Source: Denitratimonas tolerans (GTDB lineage: Bacteria > Pseudomonadota > Gammaproteobacteria > Xanthomonadales > Xanthomonadaceae). From it: a DNA stretch of 64,000 nt. Where the stretch lies: the NCBI RefSeq assembly GCF_037203605.1, contig NZ_JBBDHC010000008.1:1-64000 (forward strand). The letters run 5' to 3'. The stretch's first letter is position 1. Every line of letters begins with the position of its first letter. Position numbers and translations under genes: made by a program. Below the pieces are notes generated by a model, which made no database searches, had not been told where the DNA came from, and worked only from the letters and a program-made list of their open reading frames with translations. Below are positions 20,360 to 28,444 of this stretch, piece after piece.

Positions 20360-21613
20360 TCAGTCAAACAGGCGGCGGCGGGTCGCAAGGCCACCCAGGC
20401 CGAGGATCACCAGGCCCATCAGGATCAGGCCCCACTGGCCCAGGGTCGGCACCAGCGTCGGCGGGGCACGGCAGATGTCGAGCACGGTGCGGACCAGCGG
20501 CCCAAGCTGCGTGATCAGGGCCGATGCCGGGTCGTTGCCGGAAATCGTGTAGTTGCCGTTGTTGAGCGAGTTGCCCGTGGCCGAGGCCGGCACCGAAACG
20601 GTCATGGTGAAGGTGCCCAGCTCACCCGGCTGCAGGGTACCGATGTTGCACAGCGCCGGATCGCCCGGGTTGGCCGGCGCGCTGCAGGTGCCGCCGCCAA
20701 AGGTCGGGTTGCTGATGCTCACGAACGTGGTGGTCAGCGGATCGCTGGTCTGGGGCATTTCGGCCTCGACCATGACGTTGGTCATCGGATCGCTGCCGTT
20801 GTTCTCGTAAGTGTAGGTGTAGGTCACGTTGCTGCCTGCGCAGGCCTGCGCGGGCCCGGTGGCCGAAATCCAGAGGCTGGCACCGGCCACCAGTCGCGCC
20901 GTGCGCGCGCCGCGCAGGTAAACCGCGCCGGCGTGGGCCGTGGGCGAACAGCCGGCGGCAATGGCCTTCAGCGTGATCGTGCTTCCCACCGTCACCACGC
21001 CCGGATCCAGGGCCACGTCGAAGGCCTGCCAGTCGGTGAACTTGTAGCCGCCGCTGGTCTGCCAGGGCACGCCGCTCTCACCGGCGAAGTTGTAGGTGTG
21101 GAACAGCGACGCACCGCCCGCCCCGGTGATCTCGATGAAAAAGTAGGGCTGCTCGTTGGCGGCGTGGCTCGGATCCTCGAGCACCGGCGCGGCGTTGAAG
21201 CGCACGTGCACCCGACCATCGGTATCCACATCGCCGGCGGCCACGGTGATGGTCTGCTCGATCGAGCTCACCGTCCTGTTGTAGCCGCTCACTTCGTCGT
21301 GGACCCGCGCGGTATTGCCCGACCACGAAAGCGCTCCGCCGGTGCTGGCGGCGCTGCCGGGTCCGAGCACGGCGGACATCGGCGCGCCGCTGGACGTGAG
21401 CTGCAGGTGGGCCTCGGTGGTCGGCGGGAAAGTGCCGGTGATGCCGCTGCTCGGCACGAGGTAGGCGTTCTGGGTCCAGCCGGTGAAATCGCCGGTGGCG
21501 AAATCGCCGTTGGTGAAGTCCGCCTGCGCGACCGATGCCAGGCCGAGGGACAGGGTTCCGAACAGGGCGGCGATCGCGAGGCGGGACCGGGCGCGGGGCG
21601 TGTGTTTCAGCAT
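20360..21613 (-). CDS. Secreted DUF11-domain protein with IPTL-CTERM sorting signal
   Basis: Exported protein of 417 residues. An N-terminal signal peptide covers about 1-32 (SLGLASVAQA). The first ~220 mature residues form a beta-rich unit starting FTNGDFATGDFTGWTQ, like carbohydrate-binding or PEP-CTERM-associated domains. A DUF11-like repeat follows at ~265-380 (VTYTYTYENNGSDPMTNV). The C-terminus has the IPTL-CTERM tripartite signal: PTLGQWG, a hydrophobic helix, and a basic RRR tail. Such signals are processed by an exosortase-family enzyme (XrtH type), so the protein should be cleaved and sorted to the cell surface. The start is supported by AAGGGA upstream. Function is unknown; no sortase gene is in the window. 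Confidence 0.88.
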   Translation of the reverse strand: MLKHTPRARSRLAIAALFGTLSLGLASVAQADFTNGDFATGDFTGWTQNAYLVPSSGITGTFPPTTEAHLQLTSSGAPMSAVLGPGSAASTGGALSWSGNTARVHDEVSGYNRTVSSIEQTITVAAGDVDTDGRVHVRFNAAPVLEDPSHAANEQPYFFIEITGAGGASLFHTYNFAGESGVPWQTSGGYKFTDWQAFDVALDPGVVTVGSTITLKAIAAGCSPTAHAGAVYLRGARTARLVAGASLWISATGPAQACAGSNVTYTYTYENNGSDPMTNVMVEAEMPQTSDPLTTTFVSISNPTFGGGTCSAPANPGDPALCNIGTLQPGELGTFTMTVSVPASATGNSLNNGNYTISGNDPASALITQLGPLVRTVLDICRAPPTLVPTLGQWGLILMGLVILGLGGLATRRRLFD

Positions 21614-21959
21614 GGCAAATCCCTTCTTGAGGTGGTGAACAGGTACCGACAGAACGGGAAAAAAACGGAAAAGAGGACACGACCGCCTCATTCCCATGCA
21701 ATCCCCTGAATTCCAGGCCCCGCCGCCAAGCCGGCACCGGGGCGGAAACGGGCGCACGATAACATGACCCAGTTCACGGAAATACCCCCCAAACGAGGGG
21801 GCACGAAGCCTGCGCGGCAGACGGTTTCCATGAGCCCGGCCAGCAATTCCTGCGCACCCGTTCAGGCGGTCCCGCGCGTTCTGCGCACGGCCTGCCAGGG
21901 CGTCCATTTCATCGCGGCAGCGGGGCGGCGCGCCGCAATCACCTGCGGAAAATCCCCGA
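21614..21959. other. Intergenic region without a supported gene
   Basis: This stretch separates the M1 peptidase 3' end from the IPTL-CTERM gene start; both are leftward. It should hold the IPTL-CTERM promoter. The only structure I see is a weak hairpin, CCCCC (21786-21790) and GGGGG (21797-21801) with a six-base loop, possibly terminating the peptidase message. Short open frames here have no recognisable features. Confidence 0.5.
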
Positions 21960-24626
21960 TCAGATGCCCCGCTGCCTGAGCCAGGCCTCGACGTGCGGCA
22001 GGCGCGCATCGCGCAGGCGCGCGCGGGTCTCGATGCCCACGGCGGCGGTTTCGGCCTCGCGGCGCGAGCGCGAATCCAGGTGCCGCTCGGCGAAGGCGCG
22101 GATGTTCGCGGCGGTCTCGACCTTGCGCGAGCCGGCACCAAGGCGCGGGTAGTAGCGGGCGCGGGAGGTGCTGTCCACGCGCTGATCCACCGCGGCGCGA
22201 TGCGCCACGGCAAAATCGAAGGCGAGGTCCGGGTGTTCGACGGAAACGCCTGAAATCATCGCCGCGCCGTTGGTCGCCCCGGGCTCGTCGGTCAGAGCCA
22301 TGTCGAGCGCGCGCCGTGCCAGCGTGACATCGGCAGCCGCGGCCAGCAGGCCGTAGTACTGGTCGCGCAGCAGGGACGAGGTTTCGCTGCGGGCCATGCC
22401 GCGGATCGTTTCCCAGGTGGCCACGTCGGCGCTGCGCGCCACCACACCCAGTACGGTGCGGCGAAGCTCGGCCGGCAGCGCGGCGGGATCGCTCGACGAG
22501 GCATCGAAACGCCGCCGAGCCTCGGCCAGCACCTGCGGATCCTCGAACCGGCCCAGGGTGCGGATGAGGCCGGTGCGGAGCTGACGCAGGCCTGCGTCAT
22601 CCTCGCTGCGCACCTCCCAGCCCAGCGTCTGGAACTTCTCCACCAGGCGCTTGCGCGCGAAGGCCCGGAACGCCCGCTGCCGTTCCGCATCGCCCTGCAG
22701 CAGGGAGTCGACATCCTCCAGCGTGCCCGATACCAGCTGCCACAGCTCGGGCGCGGCATCGAGCGGCACCTGCATGGCCAGGTCCAGCAGGTCCGCCTCC
22801 GGCTGCAGCCCGACGCCGGCGAGCGCGCCGGCATCCAGCATCAGGCCGAGCTGGTCGACCGCCGGCAATGCCGCGAAGTCCGCCGCCAGAGCCTTGAACT
22901 GCGTGGGCTCGTAGAGCGTGCGGAAGTAGCCCTTCTGCCCGGCATTGACCCGCACCGGCGCCCCGCAGCCGGGAAGCTCCACCCGGGCCGTGCCATCGAC
23001 CAATACGCGCACCGGCTCGCCCCCGCCGGCGCGCACGCTCACCGGCACGCGCCAGCGCAGCGGGGTCTTGTCGGGGCGATCCATCGTGAACTCGCCCTGC
23101 GTCAGCGCCACCACGGTGCGCCCGTCGACGCAGGTGCTGGACGCGCGGATCAGCGGAACGCCGGTCTGCCGGGTGAAGTCGTGCGCCACGGCCAGAAACT
23201 GGCGTCCGGGCGCAGCCTGTTCCATCGCCCGCCAGAGGTCGTCGGTCACGGCGTTGCCGTAGGCGTGCCTGCGGATATAGCTGCGCACGCCTTCGCGCCA
23301 GGCATTTTCGCCCACGTAGTCCTCCAGCATCGCGATCACCGCCGCGCCCTTGCCGTAGGTGATGCCGTCGAAGGCCTGGCTGGCCTGCTCCACGGTCTCG
23401 ACGTGCTGCACCACCGGGTGGCTGGTGGCGTAGGCGTCCTGCCCCATCGCGCCGCGGCTGGTGAATGCCGGACGGACGCCGCTGCGGTCCCACTCCGGAT
23501 GCAGGGCGCGCGTCGTGCGCCCGGCCAGCCAGGTCGCAAAACCTTCGTTGAGCCACAGGTCGTCCCACCACGCCATCGTGACCAGGTTGCCGAACCACTG
23601 ATGCGCGATTTCGTGTGCGGTGAGGGAAAACACTCGCTGCCGATCAGAGGTACTGGCGATGGACGGATCGAGCAGGAAGGAGTGCTCGAAGGTGAAGATC
23701 GCGCCCCAATTCTCCATCGCGCTGAAGAACTGGCTGCGCCCCGGTGCGGCGATGTTGTCGAGCTTGGGAAGCGGATAGGAGACGCCGAAGTAGTCGTCAT
23801 ACTCGCGCAGGATGTCGGAAGTGGCATCGAGCGCGAACAGCGCCTGTTCCACCTTGCCGCGCTGCGCGATCACGCCGATCTCGACATCCGAATCATGGGC
23901 CATGGCGATGCGGTCGAACTCGCCCACGGCCAGGAACAGCAGGTAGGTGGACATCCTCGGCGTGGTCTGGAACACCACCTTGCGCCGGCCGTCGCCCAGG
24001 TCTTGCGAAGAGGAAACGGGCATGTTGCTGACCACCATCTCGCCATCCCTCGCCGTCACGGCGAGGTCGAAGGTGGCCTTGTGGAACGGTTCGTCCCACG
24101 AAGGAACGAAACGGCGCGCGTCGGAGTTTTCGAACTGGGTGAAGAGCGCGCGCTTTTGCCCTTCAGCGGTGGGGTAATCAAGCGCAAACAGCCCGTTGGC
24201 CTGCGTGCCGATCCTGCCGACGTAGCGCGTGTCCAGCGTGTAGGTGCCAGGCTTGAGCGTCCTGCCGAAACGAAACGTGGCGTTCTGGCTGGCCGCATCC
24301 ACGCTCACCCGGGCGCGGCGCGACGTGCCGCCGGCATCGGTCAATGTGCTGTCGGAAAACGTCATGTCCACCGCCTGCAGCACGATGCGGTCGGTGGCTT
24401 CAAGCACCTCCAGGTCGATCTTCACCCGACCTTCGAAACGCAAGGCGCCCGCATCGGGCGCGATTTCGATGGCGTAGTGCGAAGGCCGCACTCCGCGCGG
24501 CAGCTGGGTGGTGACGGTGGCGGCCAGCGCCTCTCCGGCCGCTTCCGCGCCCCGCTCAGCCGATGCGAAACAGGGCGCGGTGCCGGCCAGCGCCAGCGCG
24601 GCGGCGAATGTGAGGATGCGGTGCAT
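21960..24626 (-). CDS. M1-family zinc aminopeptidase, exported
   Basis: Metallopeptidase of 888 residues that removes N-terminal amino acids from peptides. A signal peptide at 1-23 (ending CFASA) predicts export to the periplasm, unlike cytosolic PepN. The M1 layout is complete: N-terminal beta domain, exopeptidase motif SAMENWGA (GAMEN-type with Ser first), zinc motif HEIAHQWFGN near residue 338 and the third ligand in LWLNEGFATW, then the ERAP1-like C-terminal helical domain. The start 24626 has GAGGAAA seven bases upstream. The replacement of Gly by Ser in the GAMEN motif is a small deviation that may influence substrate range. The gene reads alone between the YdbL-like gene and the IPTL-CTERM gene. 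Confidence 0.93.
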   Translation of the reverse strand: MHRILTFAAALALAGTAPCFASAERGAEAAGEALAATVTTQLPRGVRPSHYAIEIAPDAGALRFEGRVKIDLEVLEATDRIVLQAVDMTFSDSTLTDAGGTSRRARVSVDAASQNATFRFGRTLKPGTYTLDTRYVGRIGTQANGLFALDYPTAEGQKRALFTQFENSDARRFVPSWDEPFHKATFDLAVTARDGEMVVSNMPVSSSQDLGDGRRKVVFQTTPRMSTYLLFLAVGEFDRIAMAHDSDVEIGVIAQRGKVEQALFALDATSDILREYDDYFGVSYPLPKLDNIAAPGRSQFFSAMENWGAIFTFEHSFLLDPSIASTSDRQRVFSLTAHEIAHQWFGNLVTMAWWDDLWLNEGFATWLAGRTTRALHPEWDRSGVRPAFTSRGAMGQDAYATSHPVVQHVETVEQASQAFDGITYGKGAAVIAMLEDYVGENAWREGVRSYIRRHAYGNAVTDDLWRAMEQAAPGRQFLAVAHDFTRQTGVPLIRASSTCVDGRTVVALTQGEFTMDRPDKTPLRWRVPVSVRAGGGEPVRVLVDGTARVELPGCGAPVRVNAGQKGYFRTLYEPTQFKALAADFAALPAVDQLGLMLDAGALAGVGLQPEADLLDLAMQVPLDAAPELWQLVSGTLEDVDSLLQGDAERQRAFRAFARKRLVEKFQTLGWEVRSEDDAGLRQLRTGLIRTLGRFEDPQVLAEARRRFDASSSDPAALPAELRRTVLGVVARSADVATWETIRGMARSETSSLLRDQYYGLLAAAADVTLARRALDMALTDEPGATNGAAMISGVSVEHPDLAFDFAVAHRAAVDQRVDSTSRARYYPRLGAGSRKVETAANIRAFAERHLDSRSRREAETAAVGIETRARLRDARLPHVEAWLRQRGI

Positions 24627-24725
24627 GGAGTTTCCTCGCAGGATGATCGGACACGAACTCCGGATCATCCCCCGTCCGGCGGCCAGACGCACTCCGCCGG
24701 AAGTCATGCCCTCATCCGGGTCGCG

Positions 24726-25313
24726 TCACTTCTGCTTCCAGGCCCCGCCCGCATCCTGGTACCACCAGCCGGCGCGCGCGCTGGAAACCCACTGCCGCGC
24801 GAAGGTCTCGCGGATCTGCTGCTCCCACTCGGGGTGGCCGTTGGCCACCGCGATCTCGCGGTAGACGGCAGCGCGGTCGCGGTTGTCGTCGGCCACCGCC
24901 TGGTTGACCGCCGCGCGATCCTTGAGCCCGAGCGAGCCCGCGTCGCGCACCACCACCAGCCCGTCGCGCCCGAAGCCCAGCGCGCCCTTGTCGAAGTGCG
25001 GCGCGAGCTGGCTCTGGAAGCGGTCGGCCATGCGCGCCTGGATCGCCTGGATGGCAGGGGTGCGAATGGTGATGTCGGGTATTTGCGCGTGTGCGCTGCT
25101 GATGAAGAAGGAAAGCAGCGCCATGCCGCCACCGTCCTGCTGCGGCACCGGCGCGGGCGGCTGGCCGCCGGGCATCTCGTCGCCGATCACCTTCTCGACG
25201 AACTCGCGGGCCGCTTCCTGGGCCTCGGCCGCAGGGAAGTACACGTTGATCGTGACGCAGGCCGAAAGCACCATCAGGCCGAACGCGGCGAGAAACCATC
25301 CCATCTTGCGCAT
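24726..25313 (-). CDS. YdbL-family (DUF1318) protein with lipoprotein signal
   Basis: A 195-residue protein. Residues 1-19 are a lipoprotein signal with LSAC (Cys19). The mature protein starts VTINVYFPAAEAQEAAREFVEKV. The C-terminal half (~125-195) is the DUF1318 domain: LKDRAAVNQAVADDNRDRAAVYREIA, then WYQDAGGAWKQK. In E. coli YdbL is a small soluble periplasmic protein acting with YdbH and lipoprotein YnbE in envelope lipid transport. Here a YdbH-like gene lies 100 bases upstream on the same strand, but I find no room for a ynbE between them. The lipid anchor and extra N-terminal region on YdbL could compensate; that is inference. Confidence 0.82.
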   Translation of the reverse strand: MRKMGWFLAAFGLMVLSACVTINVYFPAAEAQEAAREFVEKVIGDEMPGGQPPAPVPQQDGGGMALLSFFISSAHAQIPDITIRTPAIQAIQARMADRFQSQLAPHFDKGALGFGRDGLVVVRDAGSLGLKDRAAVNQAVADDNRDRAAVYREIAVANGHPEWEQQIRETFARQWVSSARAGWWYQDAGGAWKQK

Positions 25314-25413
25314 GACAGACTCCGGTAGGAAACGAGGGGGACATTGGAACGCAAAGGCGGTCCGGATTGGAACAGGCGGCGCATGAACGCCGGGCGCACG
25401 CGGACACCGCCGA

Positions 25414-27447
25414 TCAGTCGATCACCGGCATCCGGCCTTCGGTCGCGGCCTTGAGCCGGCCCACCAGCACCGGCCAGTCGACCTGCTTCTGGTGTCCGAT
25501 CACGTTGACCCGCGGCAAACCGGAGCCATCGACGATGACATAGCCGCCGCCATCGGCCGGCCCTGCCCCGCCCATCGCGCAGACGTTGTTGGCGAGCACG
25601 CACGACAGGCCGATGCGCGAATAGCCGAAGCTCGAAAACGCCTTGAGCACCTGGTTCTGCAGGCCGGCGGCCAGGCCGCCGCCGCCCACTTCGGTCAGCT
25701 CGCGCACGGCGCGCTGGCTGATGCGCTGGCGCTCGCCGCGGCGAGGCACGGTGTGAAATGCGGCATCGAATGCCACCGGCTCCCAGTCCACCAGGCGCAG
25801 CCCGTGGATGCGTCCGTCGAGCCGGCCGGTGATCTCGCCGAAGCCGAAGACGCCGGTCAGGGGCGCAAGATCGAGCCCGGAAAAATCGATGCTTGCCGCC
25901 AGCATCGGCGCGACCCCGAACGGCCGCTCCATCGACAGCTGCGATACCCGCACCTGGCCATCGAAGAGCCCCGCGCTCAGGCCGCCGGCAAACTCCAGGC
26001 GCTGGTTTTCGTAGCGCACCTCGGGCAGCTCGCCCGACACTTTCCCGCTGAAGGCCGGCCAGCCGAACGCCGCGCTGAGCGTGCCCAGATCGGCATCCGC
26101 CAGCGCCAGCGACAGCTCCAGCCGCTCATCCTCCCCGCGCGGCGCGTAGCTCAGCTTCGCCAGGCGCAGGGTTCCACCGAGCAGGGACATCGAAACCGGC
26201 GCGGTGAGCGCCACCCCGCCATCGACGCTGCGCAGCGGCAGGCGCGCCGCGCCCAGCGCCAGGGTGTGCAGGTGCGCCGTGGCCCAGGACAGCGTGCCCT
26301 CGGCCGCATCGGATCCGTGCCGCAGGCGCAGACTGCCATCCACGCCGGTGGCCCCGAAACGCGCCTGACCGTCCTCCAGATTCACGCCCTGCGCGTCCAG
26401 ATCGAGCGCGTGCCAATCCCCCTCGCGCAGCGCCAGACGCCCCTGCGCCGAACCGGACATCGCCAGCCCCGCCAGCCCGAGGCTGGCGGCCAGCGAGTCG
26501 AAATAGCGCGGCTGCGCCAGGGACAGATCGGGCAGCGCGAAGCGCAGTTCGGCGGCGCGCAGGTAGGACGCAGTGGAAAAATCCAGCATCGCGTTCGCCT
26601 CCAGGTCGAGGGCATCCGGGTCGCGCCAGCGCAGCGACTCGACCTGCCAGCGCCCGTCGTCGCGCCCGCTCAGCCGGGTGGAAAAACCGATCGCGTGATC
26701 GGGCAGCGCGACGTAAAGCGCCCCGACCAGGAATTCGCCACCGCTGAGGTCAAGGCTGGTTTCGATCCGCGTTGCCGCGTCTTCCAGCCTGAGCTGCGCC
26801 TTTCCCTTCGCGCGGATGCCCTCGGCGGCAATGCGGCCATCCGCGGTATCCATCCCGACGCCCGTCAGGGCCAGCGGTCCTCCCAGCGTTGCCGCATCCT
26901 CGCTCGACTGCAGCTGCCACTGCGCGTCGATGCTGCCCGCGGTCAGGCGCGCGTCGCGCCAGAGCGTGGCCAGAACCGGCTGCAGCCAGACCGCCGGAAC
27001 CTTCACCAGCTCAAGTCCGAACACGCCCTCCCGATCGGAGGTGGACGCCGCCAGCCGGCTGCGCCCGCTGCCCAGCTCCAGCCGCAGCGCGCCCTCGTGC
27101 AGACGCAGCGAAAGATCCAGACCCGACGCACCCCGCGCCTTGACCCGTCCGATGCAGCGCCACGCGCCGTCCGCGTCGCGATCCAGCGCGCAGCGGCCGT
27201 CCAGCGCCCGCCAGCGGTAGCCCAGTTCACCCGCATCCACCAGCGTCGCGCGCAGGTTGAGCTGGCCGCGCGCCGCGCCGTCGGGCCAGTCCAGGGTGAT
27301 CTCCACGCCCTCCGCACGCGCCACCGGCGTACCCAGACGGTCGATTTCCAGCACCGCCACGTTCGCCAGACACGGGATCGCGGCCTGCGCCAGCCAGAGG
27401 AGGGCGAGGATCACGGCGATCTTGCGCGTGGGCTGGCGACGTTCCAT
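25414..27447 (-). CDS. YdbH-like AsmA-family envelope protein
   Basis: Protein of 677 residues with an N-terminal signal anchor (KIAVILALLWLAQAAIPCLA) and a long beta-repeat body rich in alternating hydrophobic residues, as expected for AsmA-like bridge proteins. The C-terminal block (VDGSGLPRVNVIGHQKQVDWPVLVGRLKAA) matches the conserved end of YdbH. YdbH, with TamB and YhdP, is implicated in moving phospholipids to the outer membrane; E. coli YdbH is ~880 residues, so this version is shorter. The start 27447 is the codon that directly precedes the hydrophobic anchor (MERRQPTRK). It is divergent from the response regulator gene with only 33 bases between start codons, so both promoters must overlap. 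The YdbL-like gene follows downstream. Confidence 0.78.
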   Translation of the reverse strand: MERRQPTRKIAVILALLWLAQAAIPCLANVAVLEIDRLGTPVARAEGVEITLDWPDGAARGQLNLRATLVDAGELGYRWRALDGRCALDRDADGAWRCIGRVKARGASGLDLSLRLHEGALRLELGSGRSRLAASTSDREGVFGLELVKVPAVWLQPVLATLWRDARLTAGSIDAQWQLQSSEDAATLGGPLALTGVGMDTADGRIAAEGIRAKGKAQLRLEDAATRIETSLDLSGGEFLVGALYVALPDHAIGFSTRLSGRDDGRWQVESLRWRDPDALDLEANAMLDFSTASYLRAAELRFALPDLSLAQPRYFDSLAASLGLAGLAMSGSAQGRLALREGDWHALDLDAQGVNLEDGQARFGATGVDGSLRLRHGSDAAEGTLSWATAHLHTLALGAARLPLRSVDGGVALTAPVSMSLLGGTLRLAKLSYAPRGEDERLELSLALADADLGTLSAAFGWPAFSGKVSGELPEVRYENQRLEFAGGLSAGLFDGQVRVSQLSMERPFGVAPMLAASIDFSGLDLAPLTGVFGFGEITGRLDGRIHGLRLVDWEPVAFDAAFHTVPRRGERQRISQRAVRELTEVGGGGLAAGLQNQVLKAFSSFGYSRIGLSCVLANNVCAMGGAGPADGGGYVIVDGSGLPRVNVIGHQKQVDWPVLVGRLKAATEGRMPVID

Positions 27448-27480
27448 GCTCCGAGCATAGTCCCACGACCTTCCGAGACG

Positions 27481-28203
27481 ATGAAGCGCGCCCTGCTCGC
27501 CGAAGACGACCCGGTCAGCCGCAGCTTCCTGTGCGAAGCGCTGGCGCTGTCGGGCTGGGAGGTCGATGCCTTCGAATGCGGCGAAACCGCAGCCGACGCC
27601 GCGATCGCGCGCGCTTACGCGGTGCTGATCCTGGACCTCAACCTGCCCGGCGAGGACGGCATCGCGACCCTGCGCCGCATCCGCAACCGCGACGATCACG
27701 CCAGCGCCGACGCGCCGGCGCTGGCGCTCACCGCCGATGACCGACACGAACAGCACCAGCACCTGCGCCGCGCCGGATTCGACGCGGTCGCCACCAAGCC
27801 GCTGACCATGGCGCGGCTCGACGTACTCCTGCTGGACCTCGCCGGGCCGTCACCCGGCCGGGACGCGGGTGTCGACGACGTCTCGCAGGATCCAGCCACG
27901 CTGCCGCTCTGGGATGACGCCAGCGCGCTCGCAGCGGTTGGCGGGCAGGCCGACATTCTTGCCACGCTGCGCCGCCTGCTGCTGGGCGACCTTCCCGGCC
28001 AGCGCAACCTCGTGCTGGCCGCACCGGACTCGCCGCAGGCGCGCGAAACCCTGCACCGCCTGCGCGCCGCCTGCGGCTTCTGCGGCGCGGCGCGGCTGGC
28101 GCACCTCGTCCGCGTGCTGGAATCCCGATCGCCGCCGCCAGCCGAGGCCCTGGCGCAGTTCGCGCGCACCGTGGAGGCGATGCTCTCCACGCACGTGGAG
28201 TGA
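27481..28203 (+). CDS. Response regulator with receiver and Hpt-like domains
   Basis: A 240-residue signalling protein. The receiver domain occupies residues 1-~122: acidic pair Glu8-Asp9-Asp10, phospho-acceptor Asp52 in LILDLNLPGEDG, the Thr of ALTADD, and Lys in VATKPL. A poorly conserved linker leads to a C-terminal helical domain whose ETLHRLRAACGFCGAARL resembles an Hpt phosphotransfer site, with His192 as candidate. There is no DNA-binding domain. A REC-Hpt architecture suggests a relay intermediate for a hybrid kinase that is not in the window. The start is the first ATG and lies 33 bases from the divergent ydbH-like gene. The threonine operon leader begins ~40 bases after its stop. 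Confidence 0.82.
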   Translation: MKRALLAEDDPVSRSFLCEALALSGWEVDAFECGETAADAAIARAYAVLILDLNLPGEDGIATLRRIRNRDDHASADAPALALTADDRHEQHQHLRRAGFDAVATKPLTMARLDVLLLDLAGPSPGRDAGVDDVSQDPATLPLWDDASALAAVGGQADILATLRRLLLGDLPGQRNLVLAAPDSPQARETLHRLRAACGFCGAARLAHLVRVLESRSPPPAEALAQFARTVEAMLSTHVE

Positions 28204-28244
28204 TCCTGCGGTCACAGTCCGCGGCAACGCCGGCCGCGCCCCAC

Positions 28245-28275
28245 TTGACAGCACCCCGCCCGGCGGGTTCTTCTT
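28245..28275 (+). promoter_or_regulatory. TTGACA box and hairpin upstream of the threonine leader
   Basis: A consensus -35 hexamer TTGACA is at 28245-28250, but no good -10 lies 16-18 bases on. A small stem CCCGC/GCGGG (28255-28259, 28263-28267) followed by TTCTTCTT directly precedes the leader peptide. Either this is the thr promoter with a degenerate -10, or the hairpin terminates the upstream regulator gene. Confidence 0.4.
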
Positions 28276-28280
28276 GGGCC

Positions 28281-28352
28281 ATGCTGCTTCGCACCATTAC
28301 CACGACCATGATGACGACCACTCCACGCGGGGTGCGTCCGGTCGTGCGCTGA
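28281..28352 (+). CDS. thrL: Threonine operon leader peptide
   Basis: A 23-residue open frame, MLLRTITTTMMTTTPRGVRPVVR, with seven threonine codons and one isoleucine codon in ten positions. This is the hallmark of thrL-type attenuation, where ribosome stalling at Thr/Ile codons reports low charged tRNA. Downstream, CGGGGTGCG (28328-28336, inside the peptide end) pairs exactly with CGCACCCCG (28371-28379), with an inner CCGGT/ACCGG (28338-28342, 28363-28367). These stems overlap the stop codon and could switch with ribosome position. I do not see a U-rich terminator, so control may be through translation of thrA as much as by termination. No strong ribosome site precedes the ATG. Confidence 0.8.
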   Translation: MLLRTITTTMMTTTPRGVRPVVR

Positions 28353-28444
28353 AAGCAACGAAACCGGCCCCGCACCCCGACGAGGATGCAGGGCGCGCCG
28401 CGACCTCATCCCCGAACGGTGCGGGCCCCACTCCAGAGGCCCCG

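Noticed and set aside
28255..28275. Hairpin plus TTCTTCTT considered as the thr attenuator terminator
   Set aside because: It lies upstream of the leader peptide, so it cannot respond to ribosome stalling within it.
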